NCBI GenBank assembly: GCA_964575975.1
Contig: CAZNTU010000114.1
Coordinates: 1 to 16,929, forward strand
Source of the DNA: G963674505 sp964575975
GTDB lineage: Bacteria; Desulfobacterota; Desulfobacteria; Desulfobacterales; SKZT01
DNA: 16,929 nt
Reading direction: 5' to 3'
Made by a program: the position numbers and the translations under genes. Below the pieces are notes generated by a model. That model saw nothing but the letters and a program-made list of their open reading frames with translations. It did no database searches and was not told where the DNA came from. How positions within the stretch are numbered: position 1 is the first letter of the stretch; the number at the start of each line of letters is the position of its first letter. Below, piece after piece: positions 5,998-13,175 of this stretch.

Positions 5998-8124
5998 TTA
6001 CGTCCCTTTCAGGCTGACGATCACGCCGTCCTTTGCGCGAAAGATTCTGAACCTGTCCTTGCGTTCCCCCAGGATCAGCACCACCCGGTCCGTGGAAGCA
6101 GGATCGTCCGTGTTTTTCGATATCTTTTCGGCCAAAAGGTCGGCTTTCATCATTTTCGTAGGCGACTCCTCGAGAATTTTCAAAGCCCGACGGACCACCG
6201 CTTCGGGATTTGCGTCCTCCGGCGGGGCAGGGGACTTCAATTCTTTGGGATTTTCATTCTTTCGGCTTTTTTTTTTGCCGAACGACAGATATTCGTCAAA
6301 AGGAGCGAAGACGGGATAGGTGTTCCCGTTGATCATTTCGGCTATGAATTGGCCGAGAAGCTTGATATCGACGGGAGAACCCGTATCGGAGACAACGTCT
6401 CCCGCCTCGATTTCGAACTTGAGCAAGGCCAGAGCGTACAGCCGCGCGGACTGCTCCACGCCCAGCAGGACGAATTCTCCGCCAAGATCGGCAAACTCGT
6501 CCTTGAGGGCGTTGGTTTGTTTCCATCTTTCCGGCCCATAAAAGGGGCAGCGGCCGTCCCGGACGTAAACGGCACGTCCGCCAGGATTTTTTTTCATGTG
6601 CCCGATTCCCCGTTTCAAACTGGCTCCCACACTGGCATGGTTAAGCTCGACGTCGATCATGAACACGACGGGTATGGGCTTTTCCCCTTTCGGCGTCGCG
6701 TTGGCGAAAATATCGATGTATTTGTTCCGTTCGTCGGAAACATTGACGTCGGAAACGCGGTAGGCGAAGTCGTCGGGGCGGTTTTCCAGATACAGCTTCA
6801 GGGCGAGTGTCAGGCGGCTTTCGTCGGGGGAGTACCGGGCGTTGTTCGCGAGCACCTCCTCGTAGCGAGTCTTGAAGGCATCCTTTATGATTTGGCTCTC
6901 GTCCCTCCTCTGCGGAACCCCGCCGTGCGAAATCTTGTGCAGCAGTCGGTTGGCCCGGTTGATTACCTGGCGGGGATGCATTTCCGGCAGGTTCAGCATC
7001 CGGTCCAGGTCGTCCTTGTGATCCGGATGGAACGGATACAGGTCGTTCGGCGTTTCGATTCCGGCAAGGGCGTGGTTCAGTCGGGACCGGATCAGTTCCA
7101 GAGCCTGGTTCCGGTCGCATCCCTTTAAATCGAACAGATTGGCCTTGAAACGTCCGAGACAGAAATCGTCCATTTTTTGGGAGAATTTGGCCTGCCAATC
7201 CTGCCCTCTGAAAAAGGCCACGGGCAGCATGGCCTTGCACTTGTCTCCCAGGAGGAAAATCATTTTTTGGAACGTTTGGATTTGCTCCCCCGCGCCGATG
7301 TTCTCCAGTTGGTCGAAAAACACGACCATGGGTTGTTTGCGAAGATGGAAAAGCGCATCCAGGGAGAGGACGATTTCCTGGGCTTCCTCCTCGAGGGCCT
7401 CGGCCGACTTGGAGGACCGGTCGCCCACTTCCAGAAGCCCGGCCTGCTCCGGCTCGAGAGAACGTCCCATAAGCCATTGTCTGGCAGCCAAACGGGTTTC
7501 TTCGACGAAACAATACCGGAGCACGACTTTCAGGAAATCCGGAGTGATCGAGGGGTATTCCCCGCACAGGAAATTCATGCCGTAATCGACAAGCCCGTCC
7601 GCAGTCTTGCTCTTGAATTTTTGGTCGAAAAACCGGGACGGTTCTGCCTTGTAGTTTTGACAGACGGCAAGGGTCTTTTTCAAGGAATTTTCCGCGGAAA
7701 ATCGTTCCACCACGTAAATGCCGACATTCGCGGACAAAAGATCCAACTGGCTGTACCGGCCGTTTTTGTATTTCCCCGCGAGATTGACCACGATTTCCCG
7801 CAAAAGATACCGAAATCCCTGATGCGGATCGATGAAGGGGTAAATGTAGGCGAAATAGTACGGCGTTCGCTCGTTTGCACAATCGTCGATCAAGCGTCCG
7901 ATCAGGTGGGTTTTGCCTGTTCCCGCCTCGCCGGTCACGGCGCCCGCGCACTGCTTGGCGGGGTTGTTCTTCCGGAAGGCGATCAGGGCCTTGACTCCGT
8001 GAAAGGCTTCGTCTCCGAGACCCGGAACGTCCGGATAACGGTCCTCCCTCGGGTCCCCGGCCGCGTTGGAGGAAAAGGGGTTGTTTTCCTCGAGGATCTT
8101 CAGGATTTCATTTTCCGCCGTCAT
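5998..8124 (-). CDS. AAA-type ATPase with C-terminal winged-helix-like region
   Basis: 708 residues. Walker A is GEAGTGKT (65-72) and Walker B is VVFFDQLENI (D271, E274), so this is a P-loop ATPase with a large insertion between the motifs (about 85-260) that may bind a partner. Residues 480-600 form a mixed domain (VVFMIDVELNHAS, then RAVYVRDGRCPFYG) I cannot assign. A Lys-rich linker follows at about 610-640, and the last 70 residues (ADLLAEKISKN to RAKDGVIVSL) look like a winged helix. The N-terminus (NPFSS, then a glycine-rich loop before the P-loop) is reminiscent of TnsC/ORC-type or BREX BrxC/BrxD-like ATPases, but I do not place it in a named family. It overlaps the winged-helix gene by 17 bases and lies 3 bases before the nuclease-translocase, which suggests a stoichiometric complex. 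Confidence 0.85.
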   Translation of the reverse strand: MTAENEILKILEENNPFSSNAAGDPREDRYPDVPGLGDEAFHGVKALIAFRKNNPAKQCAGAVTGEAGTGKTHLIGRLIDDCANERTPYYFAYIYPFIDPHQGFRYLLREIVVNLAGKYKNGRYSQLDLLSANVGIYVVERFSAENSLKKTLAVCQNYKAEPSRFFDQKFKSKTADGLVDYGMNFLCGEYPSITPDFLKVVLRYCFVEETRLAARQWLMGRSLEPEQAGLLEVGDRSSKSAEALEEEAQEIVLSLDALFHLRKQPMVVFFDQLENIGAGEQIQTFQKMIFLLGDKCKAMLPVAFFRGQDWQAKFSQKMDDFCLGRFKANLFDLKGCDRNQALELIRSRLNHALAGIETPNDLYPFHPDHKDDLDRMLNLPEMHPRQVINRANRLLHKISHGGVPQRRDESQIIKDAFKTRYEEVLANNARYSPDESRLTLALKLYLENRPDDFAYRVSDVNVSDERNKYIDIFANATPKGEKPIPVVFMIDVELNHASVGASLKRGIGHMKKNPGGRAVYVRDGRCPFYGPERWKQTNALKDEFADLGGEFVLLGVEQSARLYALALLKFEIEAGDVVSDTGSPVDIKLLGQFIAEMINGNTYPVFAPFDEYLSFGKKKSRKNENPKELKSPAPPEDANPEAVVRRALKILEESPTKMMKADLLAEKISKNTDDPASTDRVVLILGERKDRFRIFRAKDGVIVSLKGT

Positions 8125-8878
8125 AGGGTTTTCTCCAGGTGACGGTGATGTACAAATCGCCGAATTCGTCTTGGAAGGAGTCGTTGACCTCCTCGGCGGT
8201 CAGCGCTCCGGGATTTCCGGGGTGGGCAGCCACGTAGCCCTCGGTCATCAGTCGGAAGAGCAACCGGTCGAAACGCTCTCGCGGCCAGGAAAAAAGCTTT
8301 CGGATTTCGTGGATGAAGACGTAGTTGGCGCCTTTTCCGGCCGCGTCGTAGGCTTTCTTGAAAATTTCGACGTCGGAAAGATTTTGTTGTTCGAGTTTTT
8401 CCGGTTTTGGCCGAACAGATTCCCGCCCGGAGGATTTCGAGCTGGCGGGTTCGGTTGTCGTATCCGCAACGTGCAAAAGGGGTTGCGCCGTTTTGCTGAG
8501 TCGAGCTTTTATCGCGCCTTGGTCTATAAGCCGATTGACAATTTCAAGGAAACGATCCATGGGCATGGGGAATCGCGCATTGAGCTGCTTGAAGGTTTTT
8601 CCTTTTCCGAGCCGTATGAAATCGATGGCGCCCTCTTCGGGGGACCCGTTCCAAAGATAGACGGAATTTTTGAATTTCGTGAATTGATATGCGGGAGGGA
8701 GAGGGGACAGCGCGGATTTGACGGCGTCCTGGGACGAAGTTTTCTTCAGGCCGAGATTTTGCCGTTCGTCGTTTTCTAAAAGGTTCAAGAAGTTTTTCAA
8801 TGGCACGAACCGGACGTCGTGTCGTTCGAAAACCCTTTCGATAGAGTCTTGAACTGCGGCTTGGTCTTTTCGATTCAT
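8108..8878 (-). CDS. Winged-helix protein of the nuclease-FtsK operon
   Basis: 256 residues from ATG 8878, chosen because GGAG lies 8 bases upstream. The frame stays open further 5' to 9091 but that part is Arg-rich, overlaps the acidic gene and looks non-coding. Three segments look like winged helices: about 5-70, 80-125 (TFKQLNARFPMPMDRFLEIV, RLIDQGAIKARL) and 170-250. The last runs YVFIHEIRKLFSWPRERFDRLL, MTEGYVAAHPGNPGALTAEEV, DEFGDLYITVTW, a C-terminal pattern I recall from DNA-binding subunits of bacterial conflict systems. The region 128-165 is a Ser/Thr/Glu-rich linker. It ends inside the AAA gene (17-base overlap), so the two are translationally coupled. It is likely the DNA-recognition or adaptor subunit, but the target site is unknown. 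Confidence 0.75.
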   Translation of the reverse strand: MNRKDQAAVQDSIERVFERHDVRFVPLKNFLNLLENDERQNLGLKKTSSQDAVKSALSPLPPAYQFTKFKNSVYLWNGSPEEGAIDFIRLGKGKTFKQLNARFPMPMDRFLEIVNRLIDQGAIKARLSKTAQPLLHVADTTTEPASSKSSGRESVRPKPEKLEQQNLSDVEIFKKAYDAAGKGANYVFIHEIRKLFSWPRERFDRLLFRLMTEGYVAAHPGNPGALTAEEVNDSFQDEFGDLYITVTWRKPYDGGK

Positions 8879-9038
8879 TCGCGTCTCCGTCGTAAGACGC
8901 TCGCGGCGGGCGCGACCGGCCTCCGCCGCAAGCGGTACCGTTGATGAAAGTTTCCGACCTGTATGGATGGCGGCGATACCGGGGCCAACGGTTTTTTCGC
9001 CTTGCCGCCGGCCCTCCATCCGCACACGTCGGAGATTT

Positions 9039-9401
9039 TTAAAAACTAAGCGCTTGTTCGCCGGCCTGCTCGCCCGCTTCCGAGACCGCATCCTCCATGG
9101 CTTTGAATCCGTCGCCCTCTTCGTATTCCTCTTCGTACTCTTCGATGAGCATCACGTTGCCCCTGAGGTCGAAATGCACCGGGACCGTGAAGGTCATTTT
9201 GTAGTCCATCCGGATTGCGGGCTGGTTGTTTTCCACGACGAATTCTCCGGCGGAAAAGTCGAGGCTTTCGATGTCGTCGATTCCGTAGAGTTCCATCAGC
9301 ATCTCCTTGAGCGCGTCCATGTCAACGTTGTTCCTGGCTTTCTCGATCATTTCTCTGACTGCGGATTCCATGGCTTCGGACATTATAATTCCTTTTGTCA
9401 T
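9039..9401 (-). CDS. Small acidic hypothetical protein between ParA and the winged-helix gene
   Basis: 120 residues. The start at 9401 is set by an excellent Shine-Dalgarno (AAGGAGG, 5 bases upstream); an alternative Met lies at residue 7. The protein is strongly acidic: a helical N-terminal third (MESAVREMIEKARNNVDMDALKEML in effect one or two helices), a probable beta-rich middle (DYKMTFTVPVHFDLRGNVML), then a run of glutamates (EEYEEEYEEGDG) and a GEQAGEQALSF end. It begins 23 bases after the ParA stop and precedes the winged-helix gene by 160 bases, so it belongs to the same transcript. It has no ParB-like helix-turn-helix. A role as ParA partner, DNA mimic or inhibitor is possible but unsupported by homology. 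Function unknown. Confidence 0.75.
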   Translation of the reverse strand: MTKGIIMSEAMESAVREMIEKARNNVDMDALKEMLMELYGIDDIESLDFSAGEFVVENNQPAIRMDYKMTFTVPVHFDLRGNVMLIEEYEEEYEEGDGFKAMEDAVSEAGEQAGEQALSF

Positions 9402-9424
9402 TTTTTCCTCCTTCTGGGTGGTTT

Positions 9425-10207
9425 TCAAGTAAATTCCCGTGGTTTCGAATCCAAAGCAAATATTTCCCTTGCCAAAGCGATATAGCTTCGGGCCCCGTCG
9501 GTTTCGGGCGCCCGCAACACGGCGGGCTTGCGAAATCCGGGGGAGTCCCTCAAACATCCGCTGCGAGGTATGACGGTCTCGAGCAATTTGCTTTTAAGAT
9601 GATTCCCGGCTGCGGCTTTTATCCGATGCGCCGCGATTCCGCCCGAATCGACCATTGTGAGCAAAATGCCGAGCAATCTCAGGCGGGGATTGAAGTTGTC
9701 CTTTGCGTACTTCAGCGATTTAATGGTAGATCCTAAATTGCTGAATGCGAGAAATTCGCATTGAAGAGGGATCAATACCCGGTCGGCGGCGCAAAGAGCG
9801 CACATGGTGAAAGGGGAGACGTCCGGTCCGGTGTCGATCAGAATATAATCGAACGAGTTTTCCAGTTGGGTCGCGAGATCGCGCAGGACTCCCCGGTTTT
9901 CGTTCGTGTAGAGATCTTGATATTTCAAAAGGAAATGCTCGTCCGGGGGAGATATCACTTTCAGGAGCGAAAGGCAGCTGTCGGCGACGATCTCGCGCGG
10001 CTTCTTGACCCCTGCGATAAAGTCGGAAACGCGTTTTTCGCCGCGCATGGTATAGCGTCCCGCGCATATTGCCGCGCTTCCCTGGGGATCGCAGTCCATC
10101 AGCAATGTCCTTCGCCCCGAAAGCGCGAAAGCACCCGCCAGGTTCACTGCCGTAATAGTTTTTCCGACGCCGCCCTTGCGACTGAAAACAGTGATTGCCT
10201 TGCCCAT
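9425..10207 (-). CDS. ParA/Soj-family ATPase
   Basis: 260 residues from ATG 10207, preceded by TGGAG about 10 bases upstream. An upstream in-frame ATG at 10273 would overlap the promoter and is rejected. The deviant Walker A KGGVGKT with signature lysine (K11 to T17), LLMDCDPQGSA, the Walker B-like FDYILIDTGP and VLIPLQCEF are classical for ParA/MinD ATPases, which form ATP-dependent dimers on DNA or membrane and position cargo. No parB or centromere-like iteron array is visible beside it, and the next gene (23 bases away) encodes an acidic protein. As first gene of the nuclease-FtsK operon it may position or regulate that complex instead of segregating a replicon. The family call is certain; the role here is inferred. 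Confidence 0.9.
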   Translation of the reverse strand: MGKAITVFSRKGGVGKTITAVNLAGAFALSGRRTLLMDCDPQGSAAICAGRYTMRGEKRVSDFIAGVKKPREIVADSCLSLLKVISPPDEHFLLKYQDLYTNENRGVLRDLATQLENSFDYILIDTGPDVSPFTMCALCAADRVLIPLQCEFLAFSNLGSTIKSLKYAKDNFNPRLRLLGILLTMVDSGGIAAHRIKAAAGNHLKSKLLETVIPRSGCLRDSPGFRKPAVLRAPETDGARSYIALAREIFALDSKPREFT

Positions 10208-10262
10208 GGTTGCGCGCTCCAGCGGAGTTGAAGTTTGAAATTCGGCTCGATATTCAAAAACG

Positions 10263-10292
10263 ATTCTTAGCAAAATAACAGAAATGCGTCAA
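10263..10292 (-). promoter_or_regulatory. Promoter of the ParA-to-FtsK operon
   Basis: On the minus strand, TTGACG (10287-10292) is followed after 18 bases by AAGAAT (10263-10268), about 55 bases before the ParA start. It sits in the 340-base divergent spacer 10208-10547, which holds no other convincing gene. The -35 is strong and the -10 moderate. Confidence 0.5.
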
Positions 10293-10402
10293 CCGGTATG
10301 CCAAACCCTCGTATCCAAACTTAAAAAGCATTTTTTTGAAAGCGACACGTTTCGCCTCTCAATATTCGTTTAAACTTTACCCTCGGAAAATGCAAAGAAT
10401 GT

Positions 10403-10430
10403 TTGATTTTAAATTTCCGGGGTGTAAAAT
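10403..10430 (+). promoter_or_regulatory. Promoter of the CoA-disulfide-reductase-like gene
   Basis: TTGATT (10403-10408) and TAAAAT (10425-10430) are 16 bases apart, in an AT-rich stretch about 118 bases before the ATG at 10548. The long leader contains a 27-codon frame starting at 10480 that runs into the gene, but its own ribosome site is poorly spaced. Confidence 0.45.
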
Positions 10431-10547
10431 CGACGGACCTGTATTTCTTTCAATCAAGGAGAGAAAACGAAAATCGATCATGGAAAACGAACGCGAAATC
10501 GATATGTTCCGAATCGCAAAAAGAAATTTTCAAACGAGGAGATCGAA

Positions 10548-12263
10548 ATGGCACAAAGAGTGATCGTGGTTGGAGCGTCGGCGGCCGGGGCGAAAGCCGC
10601 ATGCCGAATCAAAAGACTGGATCGTTCCGCAAAAATCACGGTGATCGACCGTGACAATCTCTTTTCGTACGCCGGATGCGGCATTCCCTATTTCGTGGGC
10701 GGGGACGTGGCCGACGCCGAGGGGCTCCGTTCGACCTTCGCGCACGTGCTTCGGGACTGCGCGTACTTCGAAAAGGTGAAAGGCGTCGAAATCAGGCCCC
10801 GCGTCGAGGCCTTGGCGATAGACCGGAAGAACGGAAAATTGTCGGTCAGGAAGCTCGAGGACGGCAAGGAGGAAATTCTTCCCTACGACAAACTGGTGCT
10901 CGCGACCGGGTCCAGGCCGGTTTTTCCGGAAGTCGAGGGCATGGACCTGCCGGGCGTGGTTGCCGTGTCAAGCCTCCGCCACGCCCAGGAAATCAAAGAC
11001 CGCGTTTCCAAGGGCATGGTCGAGAGCGCCGTAGTGCTCGGGGGCGGGGCAAAGGGGATCGAACTGGCCGAGGCCCTTACCGATCTGTGGGGCGTGGAAA
11101 CGACGCTCGTGGAAAAGGAGGACAGTCTGCTTCCCTCGGCCTTGGGAGAAGACATGGCGCTCCTGATCCGGAACCATCTGGAACAAAGCGGGGTGCGGAC
11201 GCTGGTTTCCCAAAAGTTGAAAAAAATCGTCGGTGACCCTGAAAACGGCGTGACCGCAGTGGAAACGGAAACGGAAACCATCCCGTGCGATCTCGTGATC
11301 GTCGCGGCAGGCACGCTGCCCAACAGCTTCCTCGCACGGGAAGCGGCCCTCGCCATCGGAATAACCGGGGGCATTGTCGTCGACGAGAGAACGAGGACGT
11401 CGGATCCGAACATCTACGCGGGGGGAGACTGCGTGGAACTGACGCACCTTGTAAGCGGAGAGAAAGTTCATATGCCCATGGGTTCTCTGGCTACTTTGCA
11501 GGGACGCGTGATCGGAACCAACATCGCCGGCGGACAGGCCGTGTTCAAGGGGACTGTTTCCTTTTTCTGCCTGAAGGTTTTCGGGATGGCCGTCGCACGG
11601 GCGGGGCTGACGGTCGGGCAAGCCAAAACGGCCGGTTTCGATCCGGCCTGTTCCGTGGTCGTTCAGTCGGACCGGGCACATTTCTATCCGACCCAGGAAC
11701 TGATGTGGATGAAACTGATCGCGGACAGAAAGACCAGGAGAGTCCTCGGTTGCGAAGTCGTCGGCAGCCAGGGGGACGCGGTGAAAGCTCGGGTGGACGC
11801 TGTGGGGGCGCTTTTGCCATACCATATCGATCTCGACGCGGTCAGCCGCCTCGAAACGGGACACGCGCCTCCTTACTCAGCCTCCCCGGATATCGTCAAC
11901 AATGCCGCAAATTGCTTGGAGAACATCTTGGACGGCCGGCAACAGACCATATCCGTGAAGGAGTTTTTCGAAAAGTTCAAGCAAGGCAAGGCAAGGGTGC
12001 TGGATGTCCGAAGCGCGGTACAGGCGGGACCTTTCGTGGAGAAGTACGGCGACCGGTGGGTCAACATTCCCCAGGAGGAAATCGTCGATCGCATGAAGGA
12101 CATTCCCCCGGAGCCCTTTTCCCTCGTTTGCGGTTCCGGACCGAGGTCGTACGAGTCCCAGCTGTTTCTGAAGGAAAAGGGTTTCGGGAACACGACCAAC
12201 ATCGAGGGCGGAATCGGCATGATCAAATACAGCGACCTCGATTTTTCGCCGTCGGACCATTAG
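10548..12263 (+). CDS. CoA-disulfide reductase / NAD(P)H oxidase-like flavoprotein fused to a rhodanese domain
   Basis: 571 residues, ATG with GAGGAG six bases upstream. The N-terminal part is a pyridine-nucleotide disulfide oxidoreductase: FAD site VVGASAAGAKAA (G9, G14), the single redox cysteine C44 in YAGCGIPYF, the NAD(P)H site VVLGGGAKGIELAE, and the second FAD motif IYAGGDC. A dimerisation domain follows to about 450. From about 455 comes a rhodanese domain (RVLDVRSAVQAG) with a catalytic-loop cysteine C528 in VCGSGPRSYES. This is the architecture of CoADR-Rhd enzymes, which reduce CoA disulfide or CoA persulfide and polysulfide in the cytoplasm. The single Cys at this position is the family mark. 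It is monocistronic, divergent from the ParA operon. Substrate (CoA persulfide, polysulfide or oxygen) cannot be told from sequence. Confidence 0.9.
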   Translation: MAQRVIVVGASAAGAKAACRIKRLDRSAKITVIDRDNLFSYAGCGIPYFVGGDVADAEGLRSTFAHVLRDCAYFEKVKGVEIRPRVEALAIDRKNGKLSVRKLEDGKEEILPYDKLVLATGSRPVFPEVEGMDLPGVVAVSSLRHAQEIKDRVSKGMVESAVVLGGGAKGIELAEALTDLWGVETTLVEKEDSLLPSALGEDMALLIRNHLEQSGVRTLVSQKLKKIVGDPENGVTAVETETETIPCDLVIVAAGTLPNSFLAREAALAIGITGGIVVDERTRTSDPNIYAGGDCVELTHLVSGEKVHMPMGSLATLQGRVIGTNIAGGQAVFKGTVSFFCLKVFGMAVARAGLTVGQAKTAGFDPACSVVVQSDRAHFYPTQELMWMKLIADRKTRRVLGCEVVGSQGDAVKARVDAVGALLPYHIDLDAVSRLETGHAPPYSASPDIVNNAANCLENILDGRQQTISVKEFFEKFKQGKARVLDVRSAVQAGPFVEKYGDRWVNIPQEEIVDRMKDIPPEPFSLVCGSGPRSYESQLFLKEKGFGNTTNIEGGIGMIKYSDLDFSPSDH

Positions 12264-12266
12264 CAA

Positions 12267-12327
12267 AGCTGAAAGCGGGAAGCGGGGAGCTGGAAGCTGA
12301 AAGCAAGTGGCGCGAAGCTGAAAGGGG
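12267..12327. repeat. Purine-rich AAGCTGAAAGC-type microrepeat
   Basis: In the convergent spacer after the flavoprotein gene, variants of a short unit (AGCTGAAAGCGGGAAGC, AGCTGGAAGCTGAAAGC, AAGCTGAAAGG) follow each other for about 60 bases. It is non-coding and lies before the end of the facing crotonase gene. No clear terminator with a T-run was found in 12264-12392. Confidence 0.55.
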
Positions 12328-12392
12328 ATGTTCCAAGATTAAAGGCCGAAAGCTCTTGGGGGCGGAACTTTCGACTCGACGGAGGGTCGAAG

Positions 12393-13175
12393 CTATTCCG
12401 GGCATTGTCCCAAATCTCTTCGAAAATCGGGAGAGTCGATGATTTTCATCAGCTCCCGGTTTTCGGCTTCCAAATAGCGGGCCAGTTCGTCGCTATCGAA
12501 GGCCATCAGGCTTTTGATCCCCGCCAGCGTCCTGGCGGGTATCCGTTCGAACTTTCGGACGGCCTCGACGGCGGCTCTTTCCAAATTCGCGGTATCGACC
12601 ACCTCGTCCACGATTCCGAGCGATTTCGCTTCCCGGGCGGTAAAATCCCGGTCGCTTAAAAGCAGGTCGAACGCCTTGGCTTTTCCCAGTATTCTGGAAA
12701 GGAAGAAAACTCCCCCGCCTTTCGGCGCAAGCCCCAGGTCGATGTAGGCGTTCCTGAATACGGCGTCTTCCGAGACGATCCGGTAGTCGCACGCCAGGCT
12801 GACGTTCAGATAGAGAGGAATGACAAGGCCGCTGTCCACGTGGATCACAAGCTTTTTGAAGGCGGCGATTTTCAGGACGAACTGGTCCACGGCGTTGTAC
12901 ATCCGGTAGATGGCGTTTCTGTCGAATTTCAGGCGGCAGAGACGATGATAGAAATCGTAGTATTCCTTTTCCCCGGTTTTTTCGGGCGAGCCCGCCACGA
13001 CCAGCGAGCCGATGGAATCGTCGTTGGAAACTCGATCCAGGTAGTCCAGCAGATATTCGATCTGGTCCAGTTCGGTAGCCCGAAGCAGCAGGTTTTCCCT
13101 TAAATGCAAAAAGGCCGTCGAATCCTTGGTTTCGGCGGAAAAAAGAACCTGCTCCGGTTTCACTTTCCATTTCAT
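12393..13175 (-). CDS. Crotonase-fold protein lacking the usual catalytic glutamates
   Basis: 260 residues from ATG 13175, which overlaps the stop of the response regulator (ATGA), so translation is coupled. The enoyl-CoA hydratase/isomerase fold is clear from LACDYRIVSEDAVF, then LGLAPKGGGVFFLSRILGKAKAFDLLL, FTAREAKSLGIVDEVVD. Compared with crotonase, the glycine-rich oxyanion segment (GGG) is replaced by IPLYLN, the first catalytic Glu by Asn (LNVSLACD) and the second by Tyr (NAYIDLG). Hydratase activity is therefore unlikely; another acyl-CoA reaction or a binding role is possible. Coupling of a crotonase to a response regulator recalls RpfF with the RpfC/RpfG signalling proteins, but RpfF keeps its two glutamates, so this is only an analogy. 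Confidence 0.8.
   Translation of the reverse strand: MKWKVKPEQVLFSAETKDSTAFLHLRENLLLRATELDQIEYLLDYLDRVSNDDSIGSLVVAGSPEKTGEKEYYDFYHRLCRLKFDRNAIYRMYNAVDQFVLKIAAFKKLVIHVDSGLVIPLYLNVSLACDYRIVSEDAVFRNAYIDLGLAPKGGGVFFLSRILGKAKAFDLLLSDRDFTAREAKSLGIVDEVVDTANLERAAVEAVRKFERIPARTLAGIKSLMAFDSDELARYLEAENRELMKIIDSPDFRRDLGQCPE

Noticed and set aside
4453..7128. Plus-strand open frame of 891 codons
   Set aside because: It lies antisense to the nuclease-FtsK and AAA genes, whose motifs are unmistakable. Its composition is the mirror of their codons, and it has no family signal.
8879..9091. N-terminal extension of the winged-helix protein
   Set aside because: Arg-rich, overlaps the acidic gene, and the ribosome site supports 8878.
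9039..9401. Reading the small acidic gene as a parB partner
   Set aside because: It has no helix-turn-helix or ParB motif and is strongly acidic.
10336..10563. Short plus-strand frame before the flavoprotein gene, including a possible 27-codon leader peptide from 10480
   Set aside because: The upstream AAGGAG is about 18 bases from the ATG, too far, and most of the frame covers the promoter region.
12393..13175. Plain enoyl-CoA hydratase annotation
   Set aside because: The two catalytic glutamates and the glycine-rich oxyanion segment are replaced.
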